64,000 nucleotides of DNA from positions 114,217 to 178,216 of the forward strand of contig NZ_SDMQ01000007.1 of NCBI RefSeq assembly GCF_004324755.1. The letters run 5' to 3'. This document shows positions 18,759-29,620 of this stretch, in pieces. Below the pieces are notes generated by a model that made no database searches, had not been told where the DNA came from, and saw only the letters and a list, made by a program, of their open reading frames with translations. The number at the start of each line of letters is the position of its first letter. Positions within the stretch are counted from its first letter, which is position 1. Both the position numbers and the translations under genes were made by a program. This DNA is from Propioniciclava sinopodophylli. GTDB taxonomy: Bacteria > Actinomycetota > Actinomycetes > Propionibacteriales > Propionibacteriaceae.

Positions 18759-20390
18759 TCACTGCATGTGCGGGTAGCCCGTCGAGGTCGGGGGCACCAG
18801 GGTCTCCTTGATCGCGCGCGGGCTGGCCCAGCGGATCAGGTTCCACATCGAACCGGCCTTGTCGTTGGTGCCCGAGGCGCGCGCGCCGCCGAAGGGCTGC
18901 TGGCCCACCACGGCGCCGGTCGGCTTGTCGTTGATGTAGAAGTTGCCCGCGGTGAACCGCAGCCCGTCGAGCGCCCGCTGCACGACGGCGCGGTCGGTGG
19001 CGAAGATCGACCCGGTCAGCGCGTACGGCGAGGCGGTGTCCACCAGGCCGATGACGTCGTCGAAGTCGCCGTCGTCGTACACGTGGACGCCCAGGATCGG
19101 CCCGAAGTACTCGGTGCAGAAGATGTCCGAGAGCGGGTCTGTGCCGACGACGACAGTGGGCCGCACGTACCAGCCGGTGCTGTCGTCGTAGGTGCCGCCC
19201 GCGATCACCTCCATGGTCTCGTCGGCGTGGCAGGCGTCGATCACCTTCGCGAGCTTGTCGAACGAGCGCTTGTCGATGACCGCCGAGGTGAAGTTGGCCA
19301 GGTCGCGCACGTCGCCCACGGCCAGCGCCTCGGTCTGGCGGACCAGCTCGTCACGGATCTGCGCCCAGATCGACGTCGGGATGTACGCGCGCGAGGCGGC
19401 CGAGCACTTCTGGCCCGAGTACTCGAACGCGCCGCGCACCAGAGCAGTGACCAATGCCTCGGGGTCGGCGCTCGGGTGGGCCAGCACGAAGTCCTTGCCG
19501 CCGGTCTCCCCCACCAGGCGCGGGTAGCCGCGGTAGCCGGCGATGTTGGTGCCGACCTGCTTCCACAGGCCCTGGAACACCGGCGTGGAGCCGGTGAAGT
19601 GGATGCCGGCCAGGTGCGGGTCGGCCAGCGCCACGTCGGAGATCTCCTTGCCGTGACCCGGCAGCATGTTGATGACGCCGGCGGGCAGGCCCGCCTTCTC
19701 GAGCACCTCGGCGAAGAAGTGCGCCGCGAACGACTGCGTCAGGGCGGGCTTCCACAGCACCGGGTTGCCCATCAGCGCCGCCGAGGTCGGCAGGTTGCCC
19801 GCGATCGCGGTGAAGTTGAAGGGCGTGATGGCGTACACGAAGCCTTCCAGAGGCCGGTACTCCATCCGGTTCCACACGCCGGGTGAGTTGGCCGGCTGCT
19901 CGGACATGATCTGCTGCGCGTAGGCCACGTTGAACCGCAGGAAGTCGACCAGCTCACACGCCGAGTCGATCTCGGCCTGCTGCACGGTCTTGCCCTGCCC
20001 CAGCATCGTCGCCGCGTTCATCGTCGCCCGGTACGGACCCGCGATCAGGTCGGCCGCCCGGAGGAAGATCGCGGCCTTCTCGTCGAACGGCAGCGCCGCC
20101 CACGACGGAGCCGCGGCCAGGGCCGCGTCGATCGCCGCGCGGGCGTCCGCACCGCCGGCCTGCTGCACGGTGCCGAGCACGTGCGCGTGGTCGGACGGCA
20201 TGGTCACGTCGAAGGTGTCCTCGCCCGTGCCGGGGCGGTGCTCGCCCCCGATCACGGCGTCGATCGGCACCGGGGCGTCCCCGGCCAGCTCGGCCAGGCG
20301 CGCCTCCAGCTCGGCACGCTCGGGCGACCCCGGGGCGTACCCGAGCACGGGCTCGTTGACGGGCTGCGGAACCGACGTGCGTGCATCCAT
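18759..20390 (-). CDS. pruA: L-glutamate gamma-semialdehyde (P5C) dehydrogenase
   Basis: 543 aa, full length for the single-domain class 1 P5C dehydrogenase (not fused to proline dehydrogenase). It oxidises glutamate semialdehyde to glutamate with NAD+. The active-site cysteine is in SGQKCSAASR (about 328), the general base is in GETGGKDF (about 295), and the C-terminal SGTNDKAGS is typical of this ALDH4 group. The ATG at 20390 follows TATCCT by 8 nt with no separate ribosome site, so a leaderless transcript is possible. With gdh nearby it can feed proline carbon into the TCA cycle; no proline dehydrogenase gene is in the window. Confidence 0.93.
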   Translation of the reverse strand: MDARTSVPQPVNEPVLGYAPGSPERAELEARLAELAGDAPVPIDAVIGGEHRPGTGEDTFDVTMPSDHAHVLGTVQQAGGADARAAIDAALAAAPSWAALPFDEKAAIFLRAADLIAGPYRATMNAATMLGQGKTVQQAEIDSACELVDFLRFNVAYAQQIMSEQPANSPGVWNRMEYRPLEGFVYAITPFNFTAIAGNLPTSAALMGNPVLWKPALTQSFAAHFFAEVLEKAGLPAGVINMLPGHGKEISDVALADPHLAGIHFTGSTPVFQGLWKQVGTNIAGYRGYPRLVGETGGKDFVLAHPSADPEALVTALVRGAFEYSGQKCSAASRAYIPTSIWAQIRDELVRQTEALAVGDVRDLANFTSAVIDKRSFDKLAKVIDACHADETMEVIAGGTYDDSTGWYVRPTVVVGTDPLSDIFCTEYFGPILGVHVYDDGDFDDVIGLVDTASPYALTGSIFATDRAVVQRALDGLRFTAGNFYINDKPTGAVVGQQPFGGARASGTNDKAGSMWNLIRWASPRAIKETLVPPTSTGYPHMQ

Positions 20391-20397
20391 GCCCCCG

Positions 20398-20403
20398 AGG
20401 ATA
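20398..20403 (-). promoter_or_regulatory. Candidate -10 box of the P5C dehydrogenase gene
   Basis: TATCCT on the minus strand, followed by CGGGGGC and the ATG. A transcript start on the A of the ATG would fit, making the mRNA leaderless. No -35 is evident. Confidence 0.35.
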
Positions 20404-20513
20404 GCCGCACAGGGGGGCACCCGCGCCGCAGCACGGCGAAAGGATGCCTCGGTCGAAAGGTCCCCCGCGGGCAATCCTGCCGCAACAGCCTCACTTGACG
20501 GGCAATATCACCA

Positions 20514-21359
20514 TCAGCCGGCCTTCTTCGTCTTCTTGGCCGGCTCCTTGGCCCCGGCGGCCGCCGCCGCCTCGCGCCGCTTCTTGGCCGCCTCGACGGA
20601 CGCCTTGAGCGCGGCGACCAGGTCGACCACATCGCCGGTGCCCTCGCCGGTCTCCTCGGCCGCCGTTGGCACCGCGGGCGCGTCGCCCAGCTTGGCGGCC
20701 ACCACCTGCTCCAGCGCCTCGCGGTAGGAGTCGGTGAACTGGGTCGGGTCGTAGGGGGCGGTCAGCTGCTCGATGAACATGCCCGCCATCTCGACCTCGC
20801 CCTTGCCCGCCTTGATCTCGTCCGAGGGCGCCGCGAAAGCGCCGTCGCGCAGTTCGTCGGGCCACAGCAGGGTGTGCATGACCAGCAGGTCGTCTGCGGC
20901 CCGGATCAGCGCCAGCGACTCGCGCGAGCGCAGCGCCACCTTCACCACGGCCACCTTGTTGGACTTCTTCAGCGCCTCGCGCAGCAGCACATACGGCTTG
21001 GCGCCGGGCCCCTCGGGCTCCAGGAAGTACGACTTGTTGTACGCGGTGGGGTCGATCTCGCCCATCTCGACGAACTGGACGATCTCGACCTGCTTGGCCG
21101 TGGGCAGCGGGAGGTCATCGAAATCGGACGCCTCGAGCACCACCATGCGCCCATCGGCGGCCTCGTAGCCCTTGGCGATCTCGCCGTAGGGCACCTCTTC
21201 ACCGCACACCTCGCAGACACGCTTGTACTTGATGCGACCGCCATCGGCGGGGTGCACCTGACGGAACGTGACGTCCTTCTCCTCGGTCGCGGAGAACAAC
21301 TTGACCGGGATCGTGACGAGGCCGAACGAGACGGCCCCCTTCCACAAGCTTCTGGGCAT
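20514..21359 (-). CDS. ku: Ku protein, non-homologous end joining
   Basis: 281 aa, normal length for bacterial Ku. The homodimeric ring threads onto DNA ends and recruits the LigD polymerase. The beta-barrel Ku core runs from SLWKGAVSFGLVTIPVKL to about residue 230 and includes KRVCEVCGEEV (a zinc-ribbon-like CxxC), ASDFDDLPLP and LLWPDELR. A Lys/Ala-rich tail (about 255-281) is typical of the DNA-binding extension. The ATG at 21359 is chosen because the core begins there. It lies 5 nt after the stop of the DUF6912-like gene, so the two are probably co-transcribed. The polymerase-domain partner is the divergent gene at 6731. Confidence 0.93.
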   Translation of the reverse strand: MPRSLWKGAVSFGLVTIPVKLFSATEEKDVTFRQVHPADGGRIKYKRVCEVCGEEVPYGEIAKGYEAADGRMVVLEASDFDDLPLPTAKQVEIVQFVEMGEIDPTAYNKSYFLEPEGPGAKPYVLLREALKKSNKVAVVKVALRSRESLALIRAADDLLVMHTLLWPDELRDGAFAAPSDEIKAGKGEVEMAGMFIEQLTAPYDPTQFTDSYREALEQVVAAKLGDAPAVPTAAEETGEGTGDVVDLVAALKASVEAAKKRREAAAAAGAKEPAKKTKKAG

Positions 21360-21364
21360 GGCCC

Positions 21365-21823
21365 CTAGTGTGACAGGCGTTCCCACTCGGTGGAACTGTG
21401 CCAGAGCAGCTCGGTGCCCCGCAGCAGGTCGCTGACCGCGTCGGCCTCCCAGGCCTCCTCCAGCCCCACCCCGGCCAGGTCGGCAGCCACGGCGGCCGCG
21501 CGGGCGGCACCGTCCGCGTCGTCGGCGAAGAGGCTCTCGACGGCGCCCCACCGGACGCCCTCCGCCACGACGGCGCCGAACTCCGCGGGTTCGGAGCCCG
21601 AGGCTTCCGTCTGGCACACGGCCACCAGCCGGACGCCGTGGGCCAGCAGTCCGGCCACGCCGGCCACCTCCAGCAGCGTCAGGTCGGCGTCCTCGATGTC
21701 GTGCGACGGCAGCCCGAACGTCTCCAGGAACACCGGCGTGGCGGCGAAGCCGGACACGTCGCGGCGGCCGGAGGAGGCCCAGGCGTCCAGGTCGGGCGGA
21801 GACAGCGGGACGAAGACGAGCAT
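21365..21823 (-). CDS. Conserved actinobacterial protein (DUF6912-like)
   Basis: 152 aa, acidic, beginning MLVFVPLSPPDLDAW. The first 30 residues resemble a small uncharacterised actinobacterial family (DUF6912) seen from memory; no catalytic motif is visible. It is directly upstream of ku with a 5-nt gap, so it may be expressed with the end-joining machinery, but no function can be claimed. Confidence 0.65.
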   Translation of the reverse strand: MLVFVPLSPPDLDAWASSGRRDVSGFAATPVFLETFGLPSHDIEDADLTLLEVAGVAGLLAHGVRLVAVCQTEASGSEPAEFGAVVAEGVRWGAVESLFADDADGAARAAAVAADLAGVGLEEAWEADAVSDLLRGTELLWHSSTEWERLSH

Positions 21824-21905
21824 GCCTCCAGAATGTCACGCTCCGTCCACAGGTGGGAGCTGCGATCACTGGCCCCGGGCCCGCCCGGCCCCCGAGGCTG
21901 GGCGC

Positions 21906-22388
21906 GTGACCCACCTCGTCGCCGCACCCGCCCCCCGGACCCGGCCCACCCTCCAGGTGTGGGAACCCGCGCCCCTGCCCCCCACTCCGGCCCAACAACC
22001 GCTCCCCGGCGCCGAACTGGGCGCCGTGTCCGTGCCTCAGGCGGGGCTGTCGGAGGAGGCGGAGCGGGCCGCGCACGCGGTCGCCCGCGCACTGGCCGAG
22101 GCGCTGGCCGGGCAGCGCCCCCTCGCCCAGCTGCGCCCGTTCCTCGCCCCGCGGGTGTGGATGCTGCTGGAGCACCTGGTCCGCGGCGGGGCGGCCGGCG
22201 GCATGCGGCTCATTCGGGTGCGGCCCCAGTCGCCCCGCGACGGCGTCGTCGAGGCGTCCGCCCGTCTGGCCAGTGCCGAGCGGAGCTGCGCGCTGGCGTT
22301 CCGCCTGGAGCGCCGGGCCCGGCGCTGGGCGGTGACGGTGCTGGAGGCGGGCCTGGCCCCGGACGGCCGATGGCCCGCCCGCTCGTGA
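21906..22388 (+). CDS. DUF6459-like (Rv-type) SecA-neighbour protein
   Basis: 160 aa from GTG 21906. A Pro-rich N-terminal 45 residues is followed by a compact domain: ARALAEALAGQRPLAQLRPFL, then RVWMLLEHL, and a C-terminal beta segment ending RRWAVTVLEAG. This pattern matches the DUF6459 family that accompanies secA in many Actinobacteria; its function is unknown. It is convergent with secA, and its last codons form one arm of a large hairpin. Confidence 0.7.
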   Translation: MTHLVAAPAPRTRPTLQVWEPAPLPPTPAQQPLPGAELGAVSVPQAGLSEEAERAAHAVARALAEALAGQRPLAQLRPFLAPRVWMLLEHLVRGGAAGGMRLIRVRPQSPRDGVVEASARLASAERSCALAFRLERRARRWAVTVLEAGLAPDGRWPARS

Positions 22389-22403
22389 GCGGACGGGCCA
22401 TCG
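22368..22403. terminator. Bidirectional stem-loop between DUF6459 gene and secA
   Basis: Two 17-nt arms (22368-22384 and 22387-22403) pair at 16 positions with a 2-nt tip; the arms contain GATGGCCCG and CGGGCCATC. The DUF6459 stop codon (22386-22388) lies in the tip, so the coding end is part of the structure. No T-run follows, but size and position between convergent genes suggest termination on both strands. Confidence 0.6.
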
Positions 22404-22412
22404 ATCCCGGCG

Positions 22413-25100
<2,688 letters not shown>

Positions 25101-25167
25101 GTGTCTGTGCTTCCTCGTCGTCTTGCGGCAACCGGCTCGGCGCCACCCCCATGGTAGGGGGTCGGGC

Positions 25168-26415
25168 TCAGACGGCGGACGCCAACGCCGCGGCGAGCGT
25201 GCCGCGCGGGACGACCGCCACATCGGCCAGCCCCAGCCAGCCCCCCATGAGGTGCAGTTCGGACGCCAGCGCCGCGGCCACCTCGGCGACCCGGCCGGGT
25301 GAGCCTGTCGCAGCCCCTCGGGTGGCCGGGCCCGACGAGGCCCACTCCTCCACCCACGCCGACTGCACCCGTAGGACGCCGCCGACGCGGTCGGCCTTGA
25401 GGTCGACGCGCGCGGCGGGCCGGTCGCCGTACCAGAACAGGTAGACGTAGTACCCGTACCGGCGCTGCGGCTCGGGCACGTAGATCTCGATGCGGTAGTA
25501 CGTGCCGAACAGCTTCTCCAGGCGCTGCCGCTCGAACACCGACGAGTCGAACGGGCTGACCAGGGCCTGCGCGTGCAGGCTGCGGGGCATTCGGGCGTCG
25601 TGCCACAGCCAGTGCTGCCCCGGCACGCCGGCCACCTCGACGGGTTCGAGCAGGCCGCGGTCCGACAGTCGCGCCACGGCCTCCCGGGTGGACGCCCTGC
25701 GCAGGTAGAAGTACTCACTCAGCGCCGTGAGGTCGGCGACGCCGAGGGCGCGGGCGGCCCGTGCCACGAGGGCGTCGTGGCAGTCGGCGTCCGGCGGGTC
25801 GGGCGTGGCGAGCACGGCTGGCGGTAGGACGCGCTCGGTGAGGTCGTAGCGGCGCTCGAAGGCGGAGTTGCGGCCGGCAACGCTGAGGGTGCCGACGTTG
25901 AACAGGTGTTCCAGGACGTACTTGGCCTCCGACCAGTTCCAACCCCAGTGCACCTTCTGCCGCTCCTCGTCGTGCTCGACCTCGCGCGGCGTGAGCGGCC
26001 CGGACGCCGCGACGTCGGCCAGGATACGGTCGACGAGGTCGGGGTGCCGCTGCAGGATCTCGGCGACCCGGCGGTGGTCGGCCGCGGCCTCGGCCCGCTT
26101 GCGGATGCGCAGGGCGGGTTCCAGCTTCACGTCGATGAGGCTGGCGGCGTGGCCCCAGTACTCGAACACGCGCCGGGGGGCGGACGACCACGCCCGCTCG
26201 AGCAGCGCTGGGTCGTAGGGCCCGAGCCGGGCGAACAGGGGCATCAGGTGGGCACGGACGGCGACGTTGACCGAGTCGATCTGGAACTGGGCGACCCGGT
26301 CGACCTCGGCCTGGACGTGCCGCATGCTCGGCGCGGCCGGGCGCGGGCGTCCGAACCCCTGGGCTGCCAGCGCGACGCGTCGGGCCTGCGCGTGGGACAG
26401 GCGGCGGCCGGGCAT
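25168..26415 (-). CDS. AlkX/YcaQ-type winged-helix DNA glycosylase
   Basis: 415 aa, full length for the YcaQ (DUF1006, HTH_42) family, whose members unhook DNA interstrand crosslinks and remove bulky alkyl adducts. The catalytic loop reads FQIDSVNV (about 46-53): the QxD version seen in E. coli YcaQ (AlkX), not the QxQ of AlkZ. The family WGH motif appears as YWGHAASL (about 86). Tandem winged helices follow, then a C-terminal beta-barrel with [11 protein letters not shown] dispersed repeat element (25299-25320) is read in frame near the C-terminus as GAATGSP. ATG 26415 has GGGAG upstream. Confidence 0.82.
   Translation of the reverse strand: MPGRRLSHAQARRVALAAQGFGRPRPAAPSMRHVQAEVDRVAQFQIDSVNVAVRAHLMPLFARLGPYDPALLERAWSSAPRRVFEYWGHAASLIDVKLEPALRIRKRAEAAADHRRVAEILQRHPDLVDRILADVAASGPLTPREVEHDEERQKVHWGWNWSEAKYVLEHLFNVGTLSVAGRNSAFERRYDLTERVLPPAVLATPDPPDADCHDALVARAARALGVADLTALSEYFYLRRASTREAVARLSDRGLLEPVEVAGVPGQHWLWHDARMPRSLHAQALVSPFDSSVFERQRLEKLFGTYYRIEIYVPEPQRRYGYYVYLFWYGDRPAARVDLKADRVGGVLRVQSAWVEEWASSGPATRGAATGSPGRVAEVAAALASELHLMGGWLGLADVAVVPRGTLAAALASAV
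25299..25320. repeat. Dispersed GAGCCTGTCG repeat inside a coding region
   Basis: GTGAGCCTGTCGCAGCCCC, one mismatch class from the copies at 39600 and 46441, lies within the C-terminal part of the YcaQ-like gene and is read in frame. It suggests insertion of a mobile short repeat without breaking the frame. Confidence 0.55.
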
Positions 26416-26455
26416 CAGGATCGCTCCCGACGCCCGGCCGCCCCGTGGTTCTGGG

Positions 26456-27061
26456 TCACCCCTCGGCGTCGACGTCCAGGTGGATCACGCCGTAGTCGTA
26501 GGCCTTGCGGCGGTAGACGACGCTCGGCGCGCCGGACTCGGCGTCGACGTAGAGGAAGAAGTCGTGCCCAACGAGTTCCATCTCGTCCAGCGCCTGGGCG
26601 AGGCTGAGCGGAGTGGCGGGGAAGATCTTCTCCCGGACGACCAGCGGGCCGTCACCGGTGACCTCCAACCCGGCGATGCGTCGGACCTGCGGCCCGTCCT
26701 CCCCTGCTGCGGGCTGTGCTGCCGGCGGCACCTCGAGGGTGTCCGACACGCGGAGGCCGCGGTGCACCTTGCGCCGGTCGGAAGCGCGGCGGAGCTGGGA
26801 CTTCATCTTGTCGAGCGCGTGCTCGAACGCCACGGACTTGTCGTCTGCCGACGCGACGGACCGGACGACCGGTCCCTTCCCGATGAGGGTGATCTCGACC
26901 TGGGTGGCTTGGTCGGGTTGCTTGTGCTGGTTCGCGGAGACCTGCACCTCCACCCGCTGCACACGATCACGGAACCGTTCGATCCCGGAGATGCGCTCGG
27001 CGACCTTTTCCCGGAAGTCGTCGGAAATGGTGATACGACGGCCGGTGACGATGACGTCCAT
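26456..27061 (-). CDS. hpf: Long ribosome hibernation promoting factor
   Basis: 201 aa, the long two-domain HPF. The N-terminal S30AE/YfiA domain (1-105) starts MDVIVTGRRITISDDFREKV. A linker of about 30 residues follows, then the C-terminal dimerisation domain with DEMELVGHDFFLYVDAES and VVYRRKAYDYGVIHLD. Long HPF dimerises 70S ribosomes into 100S particles in resting cells. The ATG is preceded by AAGGAGG with 5 nt spacing, a very strong ribosome site. The untranslated leader contains a stem-loop (27105-27124). Same relative position as Rv3241c next to secA1 in M. tuberculosis. Confidence 0.93.
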   Translation of the reverse strand: MDVIVTGRRITISDDFREKVAERISGIERFRDRVQRVEVQVSANQHKQPDQATQVEITLIGKGPVVRSVASADDKSVAFEHALDKMKSQLRRASDRRKVHRGLRVSDTLEVPPAAQPAAGEDGPQVRRIAGLEVTGDGPLVVREKIFPATPLSLAQALDEMELVGHDFFLYVDAESGAPSVVYRRKAYDYGVIHLDVDAEG

Positions 27062-27104
27062 GTCAACCTCCTTGTTCAGGGAACACAAAGGCACCGCGCC
27101 CACT

Positions 27105-27124
27105 CCCCTGATGTGGGTCAGGGG
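27105..27124 (-). promoter_or_regulatory. Stem-loop in the hpf 5' leader
   Basis: CCCCTGA (27105-27111) and TCAGGGG (27118-27124), a perfect 7-bp stem with a 6-nt loop, about 44 nt before the hpf ATG. TAGGTT upstream on the minus strand (about 27151) is a possible -10. The role of the stem is unknown. Confidence 0.45.
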
Positions 27125-27199
27125 CTGGCGTTGGTGCCATACCCACAACCTAGCGCGGAACAGTCCCACAATCACGCGTTCGGTCGTGTTCGTCCCGGT

Positions 27200-27895
27200 T
27201 CAGGCGCGCGACGCCGGGGACCTGCGGGGAGTCGCCGCCACGACCGCGCAGGCGGACGCCGGCGTCCCGGCCGCGGCCAGCGCGCGGCACGCCTCGGCGA
27301 GGCTGGAGCCGGTCGTCGTGAGGTCGTCGACCACCACCCGGACACCCGCGCGACCCTCCCCCACGGGCCGCGCAGCGAGGGCCCCGACGAGGTTGTCCCG
27401 GCGGCCCTGCTCCCCCAGCGACGCCTGATCGGCCACGCGACGCGCGTGCCTCAGCCGTGGCTCCACGCTCGCCCGAACGCCGACGCCGGCCAGCGTGCGC
27501 GCCGCCACGCGCGCGAGGGTGAGGGTGGTGTCGAGCCCGCGCTCGCGCACCGAGCGCGCCTGGGACGGCATCGGCACGAGCACCAGCCCCGCGATCGGCA
27601 CGCCGGTGCCGCGGGCCGCGGCCAGGACGCCGAGCGCGAGCAGTTCCCCCAGCAGCGCGCCCAGCCACCAGCCGGTGCGCTCCTTGTAGGCGACCACGCA
27701 GCGGCGCCACACGTCGGCGTACGGCGCGGCCGCCCAGACCGGGACGCCGCAGGTGGGGTCGGCCACCGCGAAGGGCTCCACGCCGGACAGCAGCGCGGCG
27801 CAGGCGGCGCAGAGCCCGGCCCCGGGCGTCCGGCAGCCGGGGCAGGCCGCCCCGAGCAGGAGCCCGGCGGCGGCGTCCACGAAGGGTCCCGGCAC
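27200..27895 (-). CDS. comFC: ComF-family phosphoribosyltransferase-like protein
   Basis: 231 aa from GTG 27895. An N-terminal zinc-finger-like region has CPGCRTPGAGLCAAC (about 18-32). A type I PRT domain follows, with LVPMPSQARSVRERG and the PRPP-loop equivalent VVVDDLTTTGSSL (about 187-199). ComFC proteins assist DNA uptake and recombination in competent bacteria; here the role is inferred only from family. It lies downstream of lpqB with a 24-nt gap, at the end of the yqgE-mtrA-mtrB-lpqB operon, as in mycobacteria. Confidence 0.85.
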   Translation of the reverse strand: MPGPFVDAAAGLLLGAACPGCRTPGAGLCAACAALLSGVEPFAVADPTCGVPVWAAAPYADVWRRCVVAYKERTGWWLGALLGELLALGVLAAARGTGVPIAGLVLVPMPSQARSVRERGLDTTLTLARVAARTLAGVGVRASVEPRLRHARRVADQASLGEQGRRDNLVGALAARPVGEGRAGVRVVVDDLTTTGSSLAEACRALAAAGTPASACAVVAATPRRSPASRA

Positions 27896-27919
27896 GTCCG
27901 AGACACTAGGCGGCGCCTG

Positions 27920-29620
27920 TCAGGGGTAGAACACCGCGGCGAGGTCGACGTCGTGCTGGCTCCAGCGCAGGTCGCTGTTGTAGCGCCACACCCGGCCGTC
28001 GGCGGCGCGGACCATCGCCGGGACGCCGGGGGCCACGGCCAGCTCCACCAGGTCGTTGGCGTCCGTCGGCCCGATGGGGACGATGGTTGCGCCGTCCTGA
28101 GCCAGCGCCTGCACCGGGGTCGTGCGGCCGTCGTTGACCAACACGAGCAACGAGTCTGCCGCGCGCCAGCCGACATCGAGGGCGGTGAGCTGGGCCACCG
28201 ACGTGGTGGCGACGCTGAGCTGGCGCCAGCCCTCCACGGTCACGTCGGCGCCGTCGTGGACGACCCGGGCCAGTCCCACCACCTGCTGGCCGCCGGGACG
28301 CTGCACGATCAGGGCGATGCGGGCGCCGTCGGGCGAGAGGCGGAACGAGGTGATGCGGCCCTCGGCCAGACCCTGCACGCGCACCGGCGTCCAGCCCCCC
28401 GCCTCCGGGACGCGTGCCAGCTCGCCGGCGTCGTTGCTGACCCAGACGTCGCCGTGGCGGTCGAACTGCGGACGGCGCAGGCCCGCCGACTCGGCGACCG
28501 GCGTCAGCACGGCCTCGCCGAGCGGGGCGAGGTAGAGCACCGACCGGTCGCCGGTCACGGCGGCGGCCACCAGGGCGTCCTGCCGGACGGCCGCGTGGGT
28601 GGCGCCGGTCACGCCGGGCGCGACCGGGAGGTGGTCGATGCGCTGGTTCCCCTCGACGACACGCACGATCTGGCCCCCGCTCAGGGCGAACAACTGCCGG
28701 CTGCTCTGGCGGGCGGTCGGGTCGGCCTCGGGGAACGCGCTCACGGGGATCGTGGACCCGTAGGGGGCGATCGCCCACGGCTCCTCACCCGCCCAGCCGA
28801 CCGCGACGGACACGACCGACTCGAACGAGCGGTAGCTCCACACGAGCTGGGTGGCCAGGGCCGCCTGCTCGGCCGGCGTGAGGTCGCCGGCGAGGCGGCG
28901 CAGGGTGACGCGGGCCACGCCGGTCGCGGACACGGTCACGCCATCCAGGGCGACGCCGGGCACGGGTCGCTCAACGGCGGGCGCCAGCCAGCCGGTCGCG
29001 CCGCCGACGGCGGCGGCCGCCGCCCCCTCGTAGGCGCCGGGCCCGCGTGGGTAGTAGCGCGGGTCGGGCACGAGCCACCGGCTGCCCGGCCCCCAGAAGT
29101 AGGGAGTCACCCGGGTGAAGGCGCTGGAGAACAGGTACTCCGAGATGAGCAGGCCCTCGGGCGGGGCACCGATGCGCCACTGGCCGTCGGCGTTGCGCAC
29201 CAGGCCGAAGTCGTGGTCGATCGTCTCGGTCGACTGGCTGTAGGCCCCCGCCGGGTCGAGCGTGCCGACCACCGGGGCGCGCAGGAGGGCGCCCTCCTCG
29301 GTCGCCACCACGGGGTTGCCCTCCGCGTAGATGCGGACGCCCGCCTCCGGCCGCCACTGGTCGGACGCCGCCTCGGTCAGGTAGGTGCGCGCGACCCGGT
29401 AGTCGGGCTGGTAGGACGCCATGGCGTGGAGGAAGCCCTCCACGACGGTGATCGGTGAGGCGTTGCGCCCCGGCGGGGCTGGCGCGATCTCGACGCCGGG
29501 GTTGAGGCGCCCGGGCGTCGCGGAGACGCGCTCGACCGGCCCCGAGATCGGGACGCCGCTGCAACCGGCCGCCGCGACGGCGAGCACCACGAGCAGGACG
29601 ACCAGGCGGAGCCGCTTCAT
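27920..29620 (-). CDS. lpqB: Lipoprotein LpqB, accessory to MtrAB
   Basis: 566 aa. A lipoprotein signal peptide ends in AAAGC with the lipidated Cys at 20. A GerMN domain (about 50-200, including YLTEAASDQWRP) precedes a C-terminal beta-propeller-like LpqB domain. In mycobacteria LpqB binds the extracellular part of MtrB and tunes signalling. Its ATG overlaps the mtrB stop by 4 nt (ATGA), and GGAGG lies just upstream. Confidence 0.92.
   Translation of the reverse strand: MKRLRLVVLLVVLAVAAAGCSGVPISGPVERVSATPGRLNPGVEIAPAPPGRNASPITVVEGFLHAMASYQPDYRVARTYLTEAASDQWRPEAGVRIYAEGNPVVATEEGALLRAPVVGTLDPAGAYSQSTETIDHDFGLVRNADGQWRIGAPPEGLLISEYLFSSAFTRVTPYFWGPGSRWLVPDPRYYPRGPGAYEGAAAAAVGGATGWLAPAVERPVPGVALDGVTVSATGVARVTLRRLAGDLTPAEQAALATQLVWSYRSFESVVSVAVGWAGEEPWAIAPYGSTIPVSAFPEADPTARQSSRQLFALSGGQIVRVVEGNQRIDHLPVAPGVTGATHAAVRQDALVAAAVTGDRSVLYLAPLGEAVLTPVAESAGLRRPQFDRHGDVWVSNDAGELARVPEAGGWTPVRVQGLAEGRITSFRLSPDGARIALIVQRPGGQQVVGLARVVHDGADVTVEGWRQLSVATTSVAQLTALDVGWRAADSLLVLVNDGRTTPVQALAQDGATIVPIGPTDANDLVELAVAPGVPAMVRAADGRVWRYNSDLRWSQHDVDLAAVFYP

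Noticed and set aside
26267..29458. A 1063-codon plus-strand open frame across hpf, comFC and lpqB
   Set aside because: Antisense to three recognised genes, low-complexity composition, no ribosome site or motif.
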